A stretch of 64,000 nt of DNA from SIG607 sp045605385 (GTDB taxonomy: Bacteria > Bacillota > Clostridia > Oscillospirales > Acutalibacteraceae): the NCBI GenBank assembly GCA_045605385.1, contig JAZUPW010000002.1:1-64000 (forward strand), given 5' to 3'. The notes under the pieces are model-generated. The model was given only the letters and a program-made list of their open reading frames with translations. It was not told where the DNA came from and ran no database searches. This document shows positions 35,167 to 43,776 of this stretch, piece after piece. Each line of letters begins with the position of its first letter. Positions within the stretch are counted from its first letter, which is position 1. Position numbers and translations under genes: made by a program.

Positions 35167-36039
35167 ATGTTATCTCACACTCCAATATCAAGCAACGCAA
35201 CCGTGCAATCCAACCGTGTTTTATATACCGCGGGTGAATTTGCCAAGAAAAATCTTATATATTTACAGGAAGCAGGAACCCTTACGGCGCTGAGAAGTCA
35301 CAAAAGCACGCGCGAACTTCTTGAATCGTATCTTTTCTTTTGTGTGCTTTCAGGCAGCGGACGGTTATATTACGAAGGTAAAACTTACTATTTAAAAGCG
35401 GGCGACTGTGTTTTTTTAGATTGCAGACATCCCTACAGCCACGAAACCGACGATGATTCGCTGTGGCAACTTGTGTGGTTGCACTTTTACGGCGCACCCG
35501 CCTGTGCGATTTACGAAGATTATAAACAAAACGGCGGAAAAACTGTGTTCCACACCGAATATGCAAAACACTACTTAGAAACCGAACAGCAAATTGCCGA
35601 AGAATGCAGCACCGAATCGTTAAGTCGCGATATTGTTATTTTCGGGTTGCTTTCACTTCTGCTTTCTAAAGCGGTAAACGAAGGCACCGCAAATAAATTT
35701 AACAGTTCGCAAAAAGGCCTTCCAAACACAGTTAAGGAATATCTTGATTTACACTTTGCCCAAAAAATTAATCTTGATGCATTAAGTGAAGAATTTCATA
35801 TTAATAAATTTTATTTAACAAGACTTTTTAAAAATAATTTCGGGCAATCTATTACCGAATACCTGAACCGACAGCGTATAAGCGCGGCAAAATCTATGCT
35901 TAGGTTTACAAACGATACCGCCGAAGAAGTAGCAATTAAATGCGGAATAAACGATGCAGGATATTTTTCGAGGTTGTTTAAAAAATTAGAGGGCGAAACC
36001 CCGGGACAATACCGCGCACGTTGGACTTCGCGCGAATAA
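35167..36039 (+). CDS. AraC-family regulator with cupin sensor
   Basis: This protein of 290 residues has a sugar-sensor-like cupin (VLSGSGRLYYEGKTYYLKAGDCVFLDCRHPYSHET, near residues 58-92, is the core) and an AraC double helix-turn-helix (INLDALSEEFHINKFYLTRLFKNNF near 198 and AEEVAIKCGINDAGYFSRLFKKLEG near 248). Its start has AAAGGAATG upstream. It is divergent from gmd-fcl-manC, 233 bp apart, and precedes an unrelated membrane-protein gene that has its own promoter. The target genes cannot be told from sequence; regulating the GDP-fucose genes would be unusual for this group. Confidence 0.88.
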   Translation: MLSHTPISSNATVQSNRVLYTAGEFAKKNLIYLQEAGTLTALRSHKSTRELLESYLFFCVLSGSGRLYYEGKTYYLKAGDCVFLDCRHPYSHETDDDSLWQLVWLHFYGAPACAIYEDYKQNGGKTVFHTEYAKHYLETEQQIAEECSTESLSRDIVIFGLLSLLLSKAVNEGTANKFNSSQKGLPNTVKEYLDLHFAQKINLDALSEEFHINKFYLTRLFKNNFGQSITEYLNRQRISAAKSMLRFTNDTAEEVAIKCGINDAGYFSRLFKKLEGETPGQYRARWTSRE

Positions 36040-36042
36040 ATA

Positions 36043-36072
36043 TTGACACAAAAAAGAAATATAATATATAAT
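36043..36072 (+). promoter_or_regulatory. Sigma-A promoter of the 36095 membrane-protein gene
   Basis: TTGACA and TATAAT are separated by 18 bp, 4 bp after the AraC stop codon. Confidence 0.65.
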
Positions 36073-36094
36073 GTAATCATAAGGAGTGGTTTAT

Positions 36095-37729
36095 ATGAAA
36101 AAATCAGCATTAATAACTTTAAAGGCTATAATTTGCGTAGTTGTTTTAGCGGTTAGTTATTGGTTTATGCTTCCGCCTGTTAACCTGCGCAGCGCCGATT
36201 TCTGGAGTTTTGTTTGCTACAGCATTGTTGTTATAATGATAGTAAGCGCCTGTTCAGATGTTTTTCTTGCTGTTAAAAGGGCTATGCAGGGCAAAAAAGA
36301 GCGCACAAGTTTTAAAACCCGTTTTAAAAACTTTTCTGCGCCCATTAAAATAGGTGTTTTATGTATTGGCGTTATTATTGCTTTAAGTTTACTTGCAACC
36401 TTTATAGGTTCCGAAATATTTAACGCAAAAGCATATAATAACCTACTTACCATGACCGACGGCGATTTTGTGGGCGACGTTGCCGAAATAAGTCGAGAAC
36501 AGATTCCCGTTGTAGACCGCGATACGGCATCGCGTTTAGGTCAGAGAAAATTAGGCGAAATGGCTGATCTTGTATCTCAGTTTGAAATAATGCAGGATTA
36601 TACTCAGATAAATTATTTAGGCAAACCCGTAAGAGTAACACCCCTTGCTTACGGCGACGTTATTAAATGGCTTAACAACCAAAAGCAAGGTATTCCCGCA
36701 TATATTACGGTAGATATGACTACTCAGGACACCGCCCTTGTAAGGCTTGAAAAAGGTATGCGTTTTTCCGAAAGCGAATACTTTATGCGAAATATTCACA
36801 GATATCTGCGTTTTAAATACCCAACAAAAATTTTCGATGCTATTTCCTTTGAAATAGACGAAAGCGGTACTCCCTATTTTGTTGCTCCGACTGTTACCTA
36901 CCGAATTGGGCTTTGGAGCGGTAAAGATATAAGCGGCGCCGTACTTGTAAATGCTATAACGGGCGAAAGCGGTTATTTTGACGTTGCCGATATACCAAGT
37001 TGGGTAGATCAGGTATTTTCTTCCGACCTTATAATTGAACAACTTATTTACAACGGAAAGTACCGTTCGGGCTTCTTTAATTCAATTTTCGGACAAAAAG
37101 GTGTTCTTCAGCCAACGGCAGGATATAACTATCTTGCAATTAACGACGACGTATGGCTGTACACAGGAATTACTTCGGTAACAAGCGATGAATCGAACGT
37201 AGGTTTTGTGCTTTGTAATTTAAGAACAAAAGAAACCAAGTTTTACGCAATACCGGGCGCTGAGGAATACTCGGCAATGAGTTCGGCAGAAGGTCAGGTT
37301 CAGCACCTTGGTTACCGTTCAACCTTCCCTATTCTTCTTAATATTTCTAACCGACCTATTTACTTTATGTCTTTAAAGGACGATGCGGGACTTGTAAAAA
37401 TGTATGCCTTTGTTGACGTTCAGCAATATCACATTGTCGGCACGGGCAACACCGTAAGCGAGGCGCAGGCAGATTACTTTGCTAAACTTGCGGGCGAAAA
37501 TATACCCACCGAAGAAACCGAAACAACTCTTGTTTACGGCACTATTTCAAAAATAGGAAACGCTGTTGTTGATGGCAACACCGTTTACTATGTTAAACTT
37601 GGAAACGATAATACGCTTTACAGTATTCCAATAAAACTGCTTCCCGAACTTAGTATTATGAATGAGGGCGAACAGTTAACAATAGAACTTGGCAGAAACG
37701 GTAACGTAATATCTGCTAAAGCAGAATAA
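36095..37729 (+). CDS. Unknown membrane-anchored protein with large soluble domain
   Basis: This protein of 544 residues has three membrane helices in its first 110 residues (ALITLKAIICVVVLAVSYWF, FVCYSIVVIMIVSACSDVFL, IGVLCIGVIIALSLLATF). A 430-residue mostly beta-rich domain follows, probably outside the cell, with repeated segments such as VAPTVTYRIGLWSGKDISGAVLVN and LFIPE-free acidic loops. I do not recognise a family. ATG 36095 has AAGGAGTGG upstream and was preferred to an in-frame GTG inside that site. It is a single-gene unit with its own promoter and terminator. Confidence 0.65.
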   Translation: MKKSALITLKAIICVVVLAVSYWFMLPPVNLRSADFWSFVCYSIVVIMIVSACSDVFLAVKRAMQGKKERTSFKTRFKNFSAPIKIGVLCIGVIIALSLLATFIGSEIFNAKAYNNLLTMTDGDFVGDVAEISREQIPVVDRDTASRLGQRKLGEMADLVSQFEIMQDYTQINYLGKPVRVTPLAYGDVIKWLNNQKQGIPAYITVDMTTQDTALVRLEKGMRFSESEYFMRNIHRYLRFKYPTKIFDAISFEIDESGTPYFVAPTVTYRIGLWSGKDISGAVLVNAITGESGYFDVADIPSWVDQVFSSDLIIEQLIYNGKYRSGFFNSIFGQKGVLQPTAGYNYLAINDDVWLYTGITSVTSDESNVGFVLCNLRTKETKFYAIPGAEEYSAMSSAEGQVQHLGYRSTFPILLNISNRPIYFMSLKDDAGLVKMYAFVDVQQYHIVGTGNTVSEAQADYFAKLAGENIPTEETETTLVYGTISKIGNAVVDGNTVYYVKLGNDNTLYSIPIKLLPELSIMNEGEQLTIELGRNGNVISAKAE

Positions 37730-37766
37730 AAATAAAGCGGAAAGTCTGTTTGTCATATGGATAAGA

Positions 37767-37795
37767 AAAACCTCGATGAATTTCATCGAGGTTTT
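37767..37795. terminator. Bidirectional terminator before the TRAP permease
   Basis: AAAACCTCGATGAA and TTCATCGAGGTTTT pair perfectly, with T-runs for the convergent genes. Confidence 0.85.
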
Positions 37796-37798
37796 GTT

Positions 37799-39745
37799 TT
37801 AAGCAGTTACTGCTTTTTTGTTTTTAGTAATAAGTTGCATAATAATAGTTATGCAAACAAGACCAAGTCCTATTGCGTCGGTTACAAGTCCGGGATAAAT
37901 CAAAAGTAATCCGCCAACAAGGTTAAGTATTCGCTGATACCATTTCATATTATCAATCAAATACCCTTGCAGTGCTGATGATACGCCGAACATACCCACA
38001 AGGGAAGTTACACAAATCAATATAACTTCACCTACGCCTGTGTCTATAAACAACATTGCGGGATTAAGTGCAAACACGTAAGGAATAATAAATGCGCCTA
38101 TTGCAAGTTTTGTAGAAGTAAAGGCTGTTTTCATTGGGTTTGCCTGTGCAATAGCAGCGCCTGCATAAGCGGCAAGTGCAACAGGAGGTGTTAAATCGGC
38201 AACAATACCGAAGTAGAAAACAAAGAAGTGCGCGGCGATATCGGGAACGCCCATTTTAATAAGAATAGGCGCACAGGTAGCCGCCATAATGCAATAGTTT
38301 GCAGTGGTGGGAACACCCATACCAAGAACAATACAGCAAAGCATTGTAAGGAAAAGCGCCACGATTACCTGATTACCCGCAAGAGCAACAATACCGTTAA
38401 ATAGCATATATGCAAGACCTGTTGCGCTTATAAGACCTGCAACAATACCTGCAACACCGCAAGCCGCGGCAACTGTTATCATACCCTGTCCGCCTGCGGC
38501 AAGCGCTTCTAAAATACGCTTGGGCGTAATACGGTTTTCCTTGTTGAACATACTAACTACAATTGCAACAACAATGGCAATTGCGGCAGCATAAGCAATA
38601 GAACGTTTACTTGTACCAACAAGATATACAAGAAGTATAAGCGGAAGCAAAAGGTAGGTTTGCTTTAAAAGAGGTTTTATTCTTGGAAGTTCTTCTTTGG
38701 TAAGACCGCGAAGGCCTTCTTTTTTTGCTTCAAGATGAACAGTTATGAACACACCCGCAAAATAAAGAACGGCGGGAAGAATTGCCCTTACAACTATATT
38801 GGAATAAGGAACGCCTACTGTTTCTGCCATAAGGAATGCGGCAGCGCCCATAATGGGAGGCATTATTTGTCCGCCCGTTGAAGCGCTTGCTTCGGCAGCA
38901 GCGGCAAATTCGGGTTTATAGCCTGTTTTCTTCATAAGCGGAATTGTAACTGCGCCCGAACCAACGGTATTAGCAACACTTGAACCCGAAACCATACCTT
39001 CAAGCGCGCTTGCAACAACGGCAACCTTGGCAGGACCGCCCGAAAAACGGCCAACAAGAGCATTGGCTATCTGTATAAAGAAATCGGCAATTCCCGTGCG
39101 CTCTAAAAACGCGCCGAATATAATAAACATTACTATAAACTTAGAACAAACGTTAATTGGGGTAGAAAGAATACCCTCTTTAGAATAAAAAAGAACACGC
39201 ACGTTTTCGGTTAAACGCGCAAGTAAATCGGGGTTGGTAGAACCCCATACAAATGCATAAACAAGAAGCGCACCCGCAACAAACAGTATTGGCAAACCAA
39301 CGCTTCTTCTACAAAGTTCGGCAAGACAAACAATACCCACAATACCGATTACCATTTCAATAGAGGTAATTTTAAATCTTGAAACTATTTCGGTTGCGTT
39401 AATTGTGTAATACAAAAACGAACCCGAACCCGCAAACATAAGTATAAAATCGTACCATGGCATATAATTGGTTTTCTGAACACCCTTTTTAGCAGGAAAC
39501 ACCAAAAAACCTATAAACATAATAAATGCCATAAACGAAGTAAGTCGAACCTCATCAAGCCAGGTTGCAACCAATGTAACGTAAATACAGAACAGCGAAA
39601 AAATCGCAAGAATACAGGTTACTATAATTTTCGGTGTGCCTTCCCATACCCTTGTGTTAGATTCACGATCGTATTTTTTCATTACCGCCTCAACGTCCAT
39701 TTCGGCTGCAACTACAGGTTCATTCTTTTTCTTAAAAAGTCCCAT
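37799..39745 (-). CDS. TAXI-type TRAP transporter, fused small and large permease
   Basis: The permease (648 residues) shows about 16-18 membrane helices. The N-terminal quarter corresponds to the small DctQ-like subunit and the rest to the large DctM-like subunit, with GRFSGGPAKVAVVASALEGMVSGSSVANTVGSG near 240 and ASASTGGQIMPPIMGAAAFLMAE near 290, both diagnostic of TRAP permeases, and GMGVPTTANYCIMAAT near 468. It imports an organic acid or amino acid on Na+/H+ flow with the lipoprotein encoded upstream. ATG 39743-39745 has AAGGATGG upstream. It follows the binding protein by 83 bp that contain a strong hairpin. Confidence 0.93.
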   Translation of the reverse strand: MGLFKKKNEPVVAAEMDVEAVMKKYDRESNTRVWEGTPKIIVTCILAIFSLFCIYVTLVATWLDEVRLTSFMAFIMFIGFLVFPAKKGVQKTNYMPWYDFILMFAGSGSFLYYTINATEIVSRFKITSIEMVIGIVGIVCLAELCRRSVGLPILFVAGALLVYAFVWGSTNPDLLARLTENVRVLFYSKEGILSTPINVCSKFIVMFIIFGAFLERTGIADFFIQIANALVGRFSGGPAKVAVVASALEGMVSGSSVANTVGSGAVTIPLMKKTGYKPEFAAAAEASASTGGQIMPPIMGAAAFLMAETVGVPYSNIVVRAILPAVLYFAGVFITVHLEAKKEGLRGLTKEELPRIKPLLKQTYLLLPLILLVYLVGTSKRSIAYAAAIAIVVAIVVSMFNKENRITPKRILEALAAGGQGMITVAAACGVAGIVAGLISATGLAYMLFNGIVALAGNQVIVALFLTMLCCIVLGMGVPTTANYCIMAATCAPILIKMGVPDIAAHFFVFYFGIVADLTPPVALAAYAGAAIAQANPMKTAFTSTKLAIGAFIIPYVFALNPAMLFIDTGVGEVILICVTSLVGMFGVSSALQGYLIDNMKWYQRILNLVGGLLLIYPGLVTDAIGLGLVCITIIMQLITKNKKAVTA

Positions 39746-39774
39746 AATACCATCCTTCAATTAATATACAGCAA

Positions 39775-39802
39775 TATGGCTGCAGTAAAAACTGCAGCCA
39801 TA
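39775..39802 (-). promoter_or_regulatory. Intercistronic hairpin between TAXI protein and permease
   Basis: TATGGCTGCAGT and ACTGCAGCCATA form a perfect 12-bp stem around a 4-nt loop. No T-run follows on the minus strand, so it is more likely to protect the upstream binding-protein mRNA than to terminate it fully. Confidence 0.55.
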
Positions 39803-39828
39803 AAAAAGCGTGTTTCTTTAAAAAGAAA

Positions 39829-40785
39829 TTATTTGCTTTCTACGGTAATTCCCTTTTCAGCAAAATACTTAGCAGCGCCCTTGTGGAAAGGAGCAGTCAT
39901 ACCTTCGGTAGCATTTTCCAAAGAAAGTTCTGCGCCCTTTGCGTGTGCGGCTGTAATAGCATCAACGTTATCAAAAATTGCCTTTGTAATTTTGTAAACG
40001 TCATCTTCAGAAGCAGAAGTGCTTACAATAAGTGTTGCCTTAACGGTAACGGTTGTAACGTCAGCGGTCTGGCCCTTATAGGTTTCTGCAGGAATCTTAT
40101 AGGTTGTGTAGTAGGGAGAACTCTGCATAAGTTTGTCTGCAACTGCGCCGTCAATAGGAACAAGGTATGCATTTGTTGTTGTGCAAAGTTCCTGAATTGC
40201 AGGAGTAGGAGCACCTGCAACAATAAATGCAGCATCAATCTTGCCGTCTTTCAAAGCATCAGCAGAATCTGCAAAAGACTGATACTGAGGCTGAATGTCG
40301 GTTTCTGCAAGACCGGCAGCGCCTAAAATGTCAATAGCGTTGAAGTACACGCCCGAACCTGCAGCGCCGATAGATACCTTTTTACCTGCAAGGTCTGCAA
40401 CGCTCTTAATTTCGGGATCCATTGTAACAAGCTGTACAGCTTCTGCGTAAAGACCGCCGATAACACGGAAGGAATCAAGTGCGCCTTCTGCTTCGAAAGA
40501 ACGTGTACCGTCATAAGCGTAAGCCATAACGTCAGACTGAACTGTACCTAACTGATAGTTACCCTGATCAATACCTAAGATGTTAGCCTTAGAACCGTCG
40601 GTAGAAACAACGTTTACGGTAATACCTGCAGAGGTTTTAATCTGAGTACCTAAAATTCCGCCGTAACCGTAGTAAGTACCTGCAGTACCGCCTGTACCCA
40701 TGGTCATAGTGCCGCCCGCACCGCCGCAACCTGCAAAGCAGAAGAGGAGTGCAAGACAAAGTGCAATAGCAATAAGTTTTTTCAT
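39829..40785 (-). CDS. TAXI-family TRAP solute-binding lipoprotein
   Basis: This protein of 318 residues has a lipoprotein signal MKKLIAIALCLALLFCFAGC with lipobox FAGC. The mature part starts GGAGGTMTMGTGGTAGTYYGYGG, the TAXI signature GTGGTAGTYY. The rest (VVSTDGSKANI, AGKKVSIGAAGSGVYFNA near 140, AAFIVAGAPTPA near 195) matches the type-II periplasmic-binding fold. It is tethered outside the membrane and hands the solute to the permease. ATG 40783-40785 has AAGGAGGA 8 nt upstream. The ligand is unknown; glutamate is known for some TAXI proteins. Confidence 0.92.
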   Translation of the reverse strand: MKKLIAIALCLALLFCFAGCGGAGGTMTMGTGGTAGTYYGYGGILGTQIKTSAGITVNVVSTDGSKANILGIDQGNYQLGTVQSDVMAYAYDGTRSFEAEGALDSFRVIGGLYAEAVQLVTMDPEIKSVADLAGKKVSIGAAGSGVYFNAIDILGAAGLAETDIQPQYQSFADSADALKDGKIDAAFIVAGAPTPAIQELCTTTNAYLVPIDGAVADKLMQSSPYYTTYKIPAETYKGQTADVTTVTVKATLIVSTSASEDDVYKITKAIFDNVDAITAAHAKGAELSLENATEGMTAPFHKGAAKYFAEKGITVESK

Positions 40786-40806
40786 AATGTTTTCCTCCTT
40801 GTATAA

Positions 40807-40816
40807 TTGTATACAA
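40807..40816. promoter_or_regulatory. GntR-like operator TTGTATACAA
   Basis: A perfect 10-bp palindrome TTGTATACAA lies between the promoter and the ribosome site of the TAXI gene, next to a second half TTGTATAA. It fits the TNGTNNNACNA pattern of FCD-type GntR regulators, which often control TRAP systems. No GntR gene is in the window. Confidence 0.35.
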
Positions 40817-40831
40817 TAATTTGCGAACACA

Positions 40832-40860
40832 ATTATACCATATCATTCCCAAAAATGCAA
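40832..40860 (-). promoter_or_regulatory. Sigma-A promoter of the TAXI-TRAP operon
   Basis: Minus-strand TTGCAT and TATAAT are separated by 17 bp, with TGG before the -10 (extended -10). Confidence 0.65.
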
Positions 40861-40872
40861 GAAAAATTTTAA

Positions 40873-40912
40873 AACAAAAAAATAACCACCCGCGATATGA
40901 TGCGGTGGTTAT
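40873..40912 (-). terminator. Terminator on the far side of the hairpin array
   Basis: Minus-strand ATAACCACC pairs with GGTGGTTAT through a loop containing ATCATATC, then TTTTTTTGTTTT. It would stop transcription coming through the array from the tRNA side. Confidence 0.65.
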
Positions 40913-40941
40913 CTGAAAGGGTTGCACAAATTCGAAGCAAT

Positions 40942-41132
40942 CAACGGCACAGCCGTTGTATATCATCAATTCCGCAAGGAATTGCATATCATCAAGACAA
41001 AGTCTTGTATATCATCATTGCGAAAGGTTTATTTATACACGCTAACGCGTGATGATATACAGTCCTGACGGACTGATGAGATACAACGATAGCAACGCTA
41101 TCGTCGATGATATACCATTGCTTTCGCAATGG
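40942..41132. repeat. Mirror-symmetric array of small hairpins with TATATCAT/ATGATATA linkers
   Basis: At least seven short hairpins of different sequence follow one another: CAACGGC/GCCGTTG, CAATTCC/GGAATTG, CAAGAC/GTCTTG, CACGC/GCGTG, CAGTCC/GGACTG, ACGATAGC/GCTATCGT and CCATTGC/GCAATGG, all with 3-4 nt loops. Linkers before 41016 read TATATCAT (40959, 41008) or CATATCAT (40985); linkers after 41050 read the reverse complement ATGATATA (41052, 41107) or ATGAGATA (41076). CATTGCGAAAG at 41016 also pairs with CTTTCGCAATG at 41121. The block has no open reading frame and lies between two terminators. Its function is unknown. Confidence 0.85.
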
Positions 41133-41134
41133 AT

Positions 41135-41166
41135 AAAAAAATCCAAGTCCGAAGACTTGGATTTTT
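41135..41166 (-). terminator. Terminator of tRNA-Arg
   Basis: AAAAAATCCAAGTC and GACTTGGATTTTTT pair around a 4-nt loop immediately beyond the CCA end of the tRNA. Confidence 0.85.
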
Positions 41167-41243
41167 TGGCGCGCTGGAGAAGATTCGAACTCCCGACCTT
41201 CTGGTCCGTAGCCAGACGCTCTATCCAGCTGAGCTACCAGCGC
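41167..41243 (-). tRNA. tRNA-Arg (anticodon ACG)
   Basis: The minus strand folds into a complete cloverleaf of 77 nt. The acceptor stem is GCGCTGG/CCAGCGC with discriminator G and encoded CCA. TAGCTCAGCTGGATAGAGC gives the D arm, the anticodon loop is CTACGGA (ACG, read with inosine for CGN), and GGTTCGAATC-like GTTCGAATC gives the T arm. It has its own promoter and terminator. Confidence 0.96.
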
Positions 41244-41262
41244 ATTTGCCTGACGCTAAGAT

Positions 41263-41291
41263 ATAATATCACAGAAGTTCGTAAAAATCAA
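41263..41291 (-). promoter_or_regulatory. Sigma-A promoter of tRNA-Arg
   Basis: Minus-strand TTGATT and TATTAT are separated by 17 bp, 20 bp before the mature 5' end. Confidence 0.65.
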
Positions 41292-41370
41292 GTATTAATT
41301 TTAAAAAAATTTTTTCTTTAAAAATGTCCCCCTTATATATAATATAATGTATATTTCATCAAATTTCCTC

Positions 41371-41399
41371 TTGAAATTACATTATATACATTATATAAT
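41371..41399 (+). promoter_or_regulatory. Sigma-A promoter of the DUF3048 gene
   Basis: TTGAAA and TATAAT are 17 bp apart. AT-rich inverted repeats (ATATAATGTATAT / ATACATTATAT) overlap the region. Confidence 0.6.
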
Positions 41400-41442
41400 G
41401 GTTATGTAACTTTAAGTACACAATATAAAGGAGACGGACGCG

Positions 41443-42534
41443 TTGAAAAAGTTATTATGTTTTGTTTTGATTTTAAGTATGGTTTTTTGCTTTACAGCTT
41501 GTAAAAATAATGACCCTACTGTTGATATTCCCGATGAACCTGTGGTGGAAGAACCTATTCCCGAACCTCCTAAGTTTGCAGTTAACCCGTTAACAGGCCT
41601 TGAGGACCTTGACATCGGCAAAGAAAATATGCGCCCCGTTGCTGTTATGATTAACAACATTCGTGTTGCTCAAGGCGTACAGACAGGTGTTCAGAAAGCC
41701 GACATTATTTATGAAACCGAAGTTGAAGGCGGCATTACCAGACTTCTTGCTGTTTTCAAAGATATAAACAAGGTAGAACAAATTGGTACCGTACGTTCTG
41801 CAAGATACGATTACATAGACTTAGCCTTAGGTCACGATGCTATATACGTTCACTGCGGCATTGACGTTGTTTATGCAACCAAACACGTTGCAGATACAGG
41901 CGTTGCAAGTTTTAATATTAACTCTAACCCCTGGGCAGCTTACGGCTTCCGTATTAAAAACGGTCTTGCAAGCGAACACACAATGTACACTTCTTCCGAA
42001 AAACTTAATCAGGGCTTTGCAGACCTTAACGTTCGCACTACAACCGAAAAGAGCGATACTTTCTGTAAATTTAATGATGCTGAAAATCCCGTTGCTCCTA
42101 CAGGCGGCGAGGCATTTACCGTAAAAGTTCCCTTCTCTAACCACGCTACAAGTATATTTACCTATAATCCTGAAACCAAAATTTATACCAAAAACACCAA
42201 GGGCACAAATAACAAGGATTATAAATCGGGCGAAACTTACGACGTTACCAACGTTCTTATTCTTCGCACCAACATTGGTTATTTTGCCGATAACAAACAT
42301 CGCGATATAGGTTTAAGCGGCGGCAGCGGATATTACGTTTCTAACGGCGCCTACCAGGAAATCAAATGGGAAAAAGGCGCAGCAAATAACGCTATAAAAT
42401 ATTATAACACAGACGGCACACCCCTTACAATTAACGCGGGTAAAACCTGGATATGCCTTGAAAGCAATTATTATTCTCCTGTTTTTGAAGGCGACCCCAA
42501 CGCAGTTCCTGCCGAATCTGCTCCTGCACAGTAA
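41443..42534 (+). CDS. DUF3048 (YerB-like) lipoprotein
   Basis: This protein of 363 residues has a lipoprotein signal (KKLLCFVLILSMVFCFTAC, lipobox FTAC near 20) and a Pro/Glu-rich linker. Its DUF3048 domain contains NPLTGLEDLD, RPVAVMINNI, QKADIIYETEVEGGITRLLAVF and GTVRSARYDYIDLA. The role of DUF3048 is unknown; it is a surface-exposed domain common in Firmicutes. The start codon is TTG at 41443: it has AAAGGAGA 8 nt upstream and keeps the Lys-Lys of the signal peptide, while the next ATG would cut into the hydrophobic core. It is a monocistronic unit. Confidence 0.88.
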   Translation: MKKLLCFVLILSMVFCFTACKNNDPTVDIPDEPVVEEPIPEPPKFAVNPLTGLEDLDIGKENMRPVAVMINNIRVAQGVQTGVQKADIIYETEVEGGITRLLAVFKDINKVEQIGTVRSARYDYIDLALGHDAIYVHCGIDVVYATKHVADTGVASFNINSNPWAAYGFRIKNGLASEHTMYTSSEKLNQGFADLNVRTTTEKSDTFCKFNDAENPVAPTGGEAFTVKVPFSNHATSIFTYNPETKIYTKNTKGTNNKDYKSGETYDVTNVLILRTNIGYFADNKHRDIGLSGGSGYYVSNGAYQEIKWEKGAANNAIKYYNTDGTPLTINAGKTWICLESNYYSPVFEGDPNAVPAESAPAQ

Positions 42535-42545
42535 AATATGAAATA

Positions 42546-42581
42546 AAAACGTCTCAAGTGTACAACTTGAGACGTTTTTTT
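42546..42581. terminator. Terminator after the DUF3048 gene
   Basis: AAACGTCTCAAGT and ACTTGAGACGTTT pair around a 5-nt loop and are followed by a run of T. Confidence 0.85.
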
Positions 42582-42594
42582 GTATAACAACAAC

Positions 42595-43650
42595 CTAAAA
42601 ATTTACAAAATCAAAATCAGAAAATTCACATTCAAGATTTTCTTTTTCAACAAACACCTTAAGGCATTTTATTAAATCGCATATACCTACTCTGCTTTCC
42701 TCCATAAATTCCGTTTGACCTTCAAAACTACCGATATAACTATCACAGTTAAGAGGATACTTATCAGAGAAAACAGATGGGTCAATTGTTCCGCTCGCGC
42801 TTCTCATACTTTCACCGTTGTCTCTATAGTATTTGGAGGACAAATATTCATATTTCTGATTATATCCGCCTCTCATACGAAGATAAAAATTAACACTTAG
42901 GGTATCGTCTAAGGGACAATGCAGACAAAATTCCACCATATCGCTATCGCCCCAATATGAAATTGAAAAATACTCGTTATTAAATCCATCGTATTTAGTG
43001 GCAGGCTGTTGATAGATACAGTAATCGCCGTTTAATTGGCCTTTTTCAATGGCGAAATTCTTACAATAAGTAAACAAATCAAAACTTTCAGACGCACTTG
43101 ACTCTTGTGAAAGGGAAGCCGAACTGTCTGCATTATTTTTATTAGAAGTATTTGAAGAATTACCTGTGTTGATTTTATCTGAAACAGAAGAACTGCTGTT
43201 GTTGGTCTTGTTATCTGAATTTACGCTGACAGACGATCTGTTTTCTTCTGACACCTCTGACTGTTCTGAAGAACTATTTTCTGTAAAATCATTAATAACA
43301 TCCTTTTTCGGGTTTTTACCGGGCAAAACAATACACAGTATAACAATTCCAACTATTAAAACCGCCGTTCCAACAGCTATTAAAAACCACGGTTTATTAT
43401 CCACCTCAGGCATTTTATCGAGCGAATACTTTACATCTTCAACGTTAGTGTCCTTTCTTTCAGACATCAGAAGCTCATCAGAGGAAATATTAAAAATTTT
43501 AGAAAGAGCAATAATATTATCTATAGTAGGTTGTGTTTGTCCTGTTTCCCAAAGACTTATGCTTTGCCTTGAAACCCCAAGTTGTTCTGCCAATTCATCT
43601 TGTGACATATTATTTGCTTTTCTATAATTTCTGATATTGTCAGATATCAT
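42595..43650 (-). CDS. Membrane-tethered XRE regulator with extracytoplasmic domain
   Basis: This protein of 351 residues has an N-terminal XRE/Cro helix-turn-helix (MSQDELAEQLGVSRQSISLWE near 15-35, then IIALSKIFNISSDELL). A single membrane helix (WFLIAVGTAVLIVGIVILCIVL near 88-110) follows, then a Ser/Asn-rich linker of about 80 residues and a C-terminal domain of 160 residues with several Cys. The order suggests that the DNA-binding end is cytosolic and the C-terminal end samples the outside. I do not recognise the C-terminal domain. The gene is convergent with the DUF3048 lipoprotein gene and tail-to-tail with it. Confidence 0.75.
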   Translation of the reverse strand: MISDNIRNYRKANNMSQDELAEQLGVSRQSISLWETGQTQPTIDNIIALSKIFNISSDELLMSERKDTNVEDVKYSLDKMPEVDNKPWFLIAVGTAVLIVGIVILCIVLPGKNPKKDVINDFTENSSSEQSEVSEENRSSVSVNSDNKTNNSSSSVSDKINTGNSSNTSNKNNADSSASLSQESSASESFDLFTYCKNFAIEKGQLNGDYCIYQQPATKYDGFNNEYFSISYWGDSDMVEFCLHCPLDDTLSVNFYLRMRGGYNQKYEYLSSKYYRDNGESMRSASGTIDPSVFSDKYPLNCDSYIGSFEGQTEFMEESRVGICDLIKCLKVFVEKENLECEFSDFDFVNF

Positions 43651-43776
43651 TCTATCACTCTCCCGCTAATTTCTGTAATTATACCAAATTTTGCTTTTTT
43701 TCGCAATACATACTTCTTTGAAATTTGTCAAGTAACACTTGCTTTTTTACTTTTTTGCATAAAATACATTCTGTTG

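Noticed and set aside
40942..41132. CRISPR array
   Set aside because: The repeated element is only 8 bp and changes orientation midway, the variable parts are self-complementary hairpins, and no cas genes are present.
41167..41243. tRNA-Arg as integration site of a mobile element
   Set aside because: No integrase or repeated tRNA 3' end is visible on either side.
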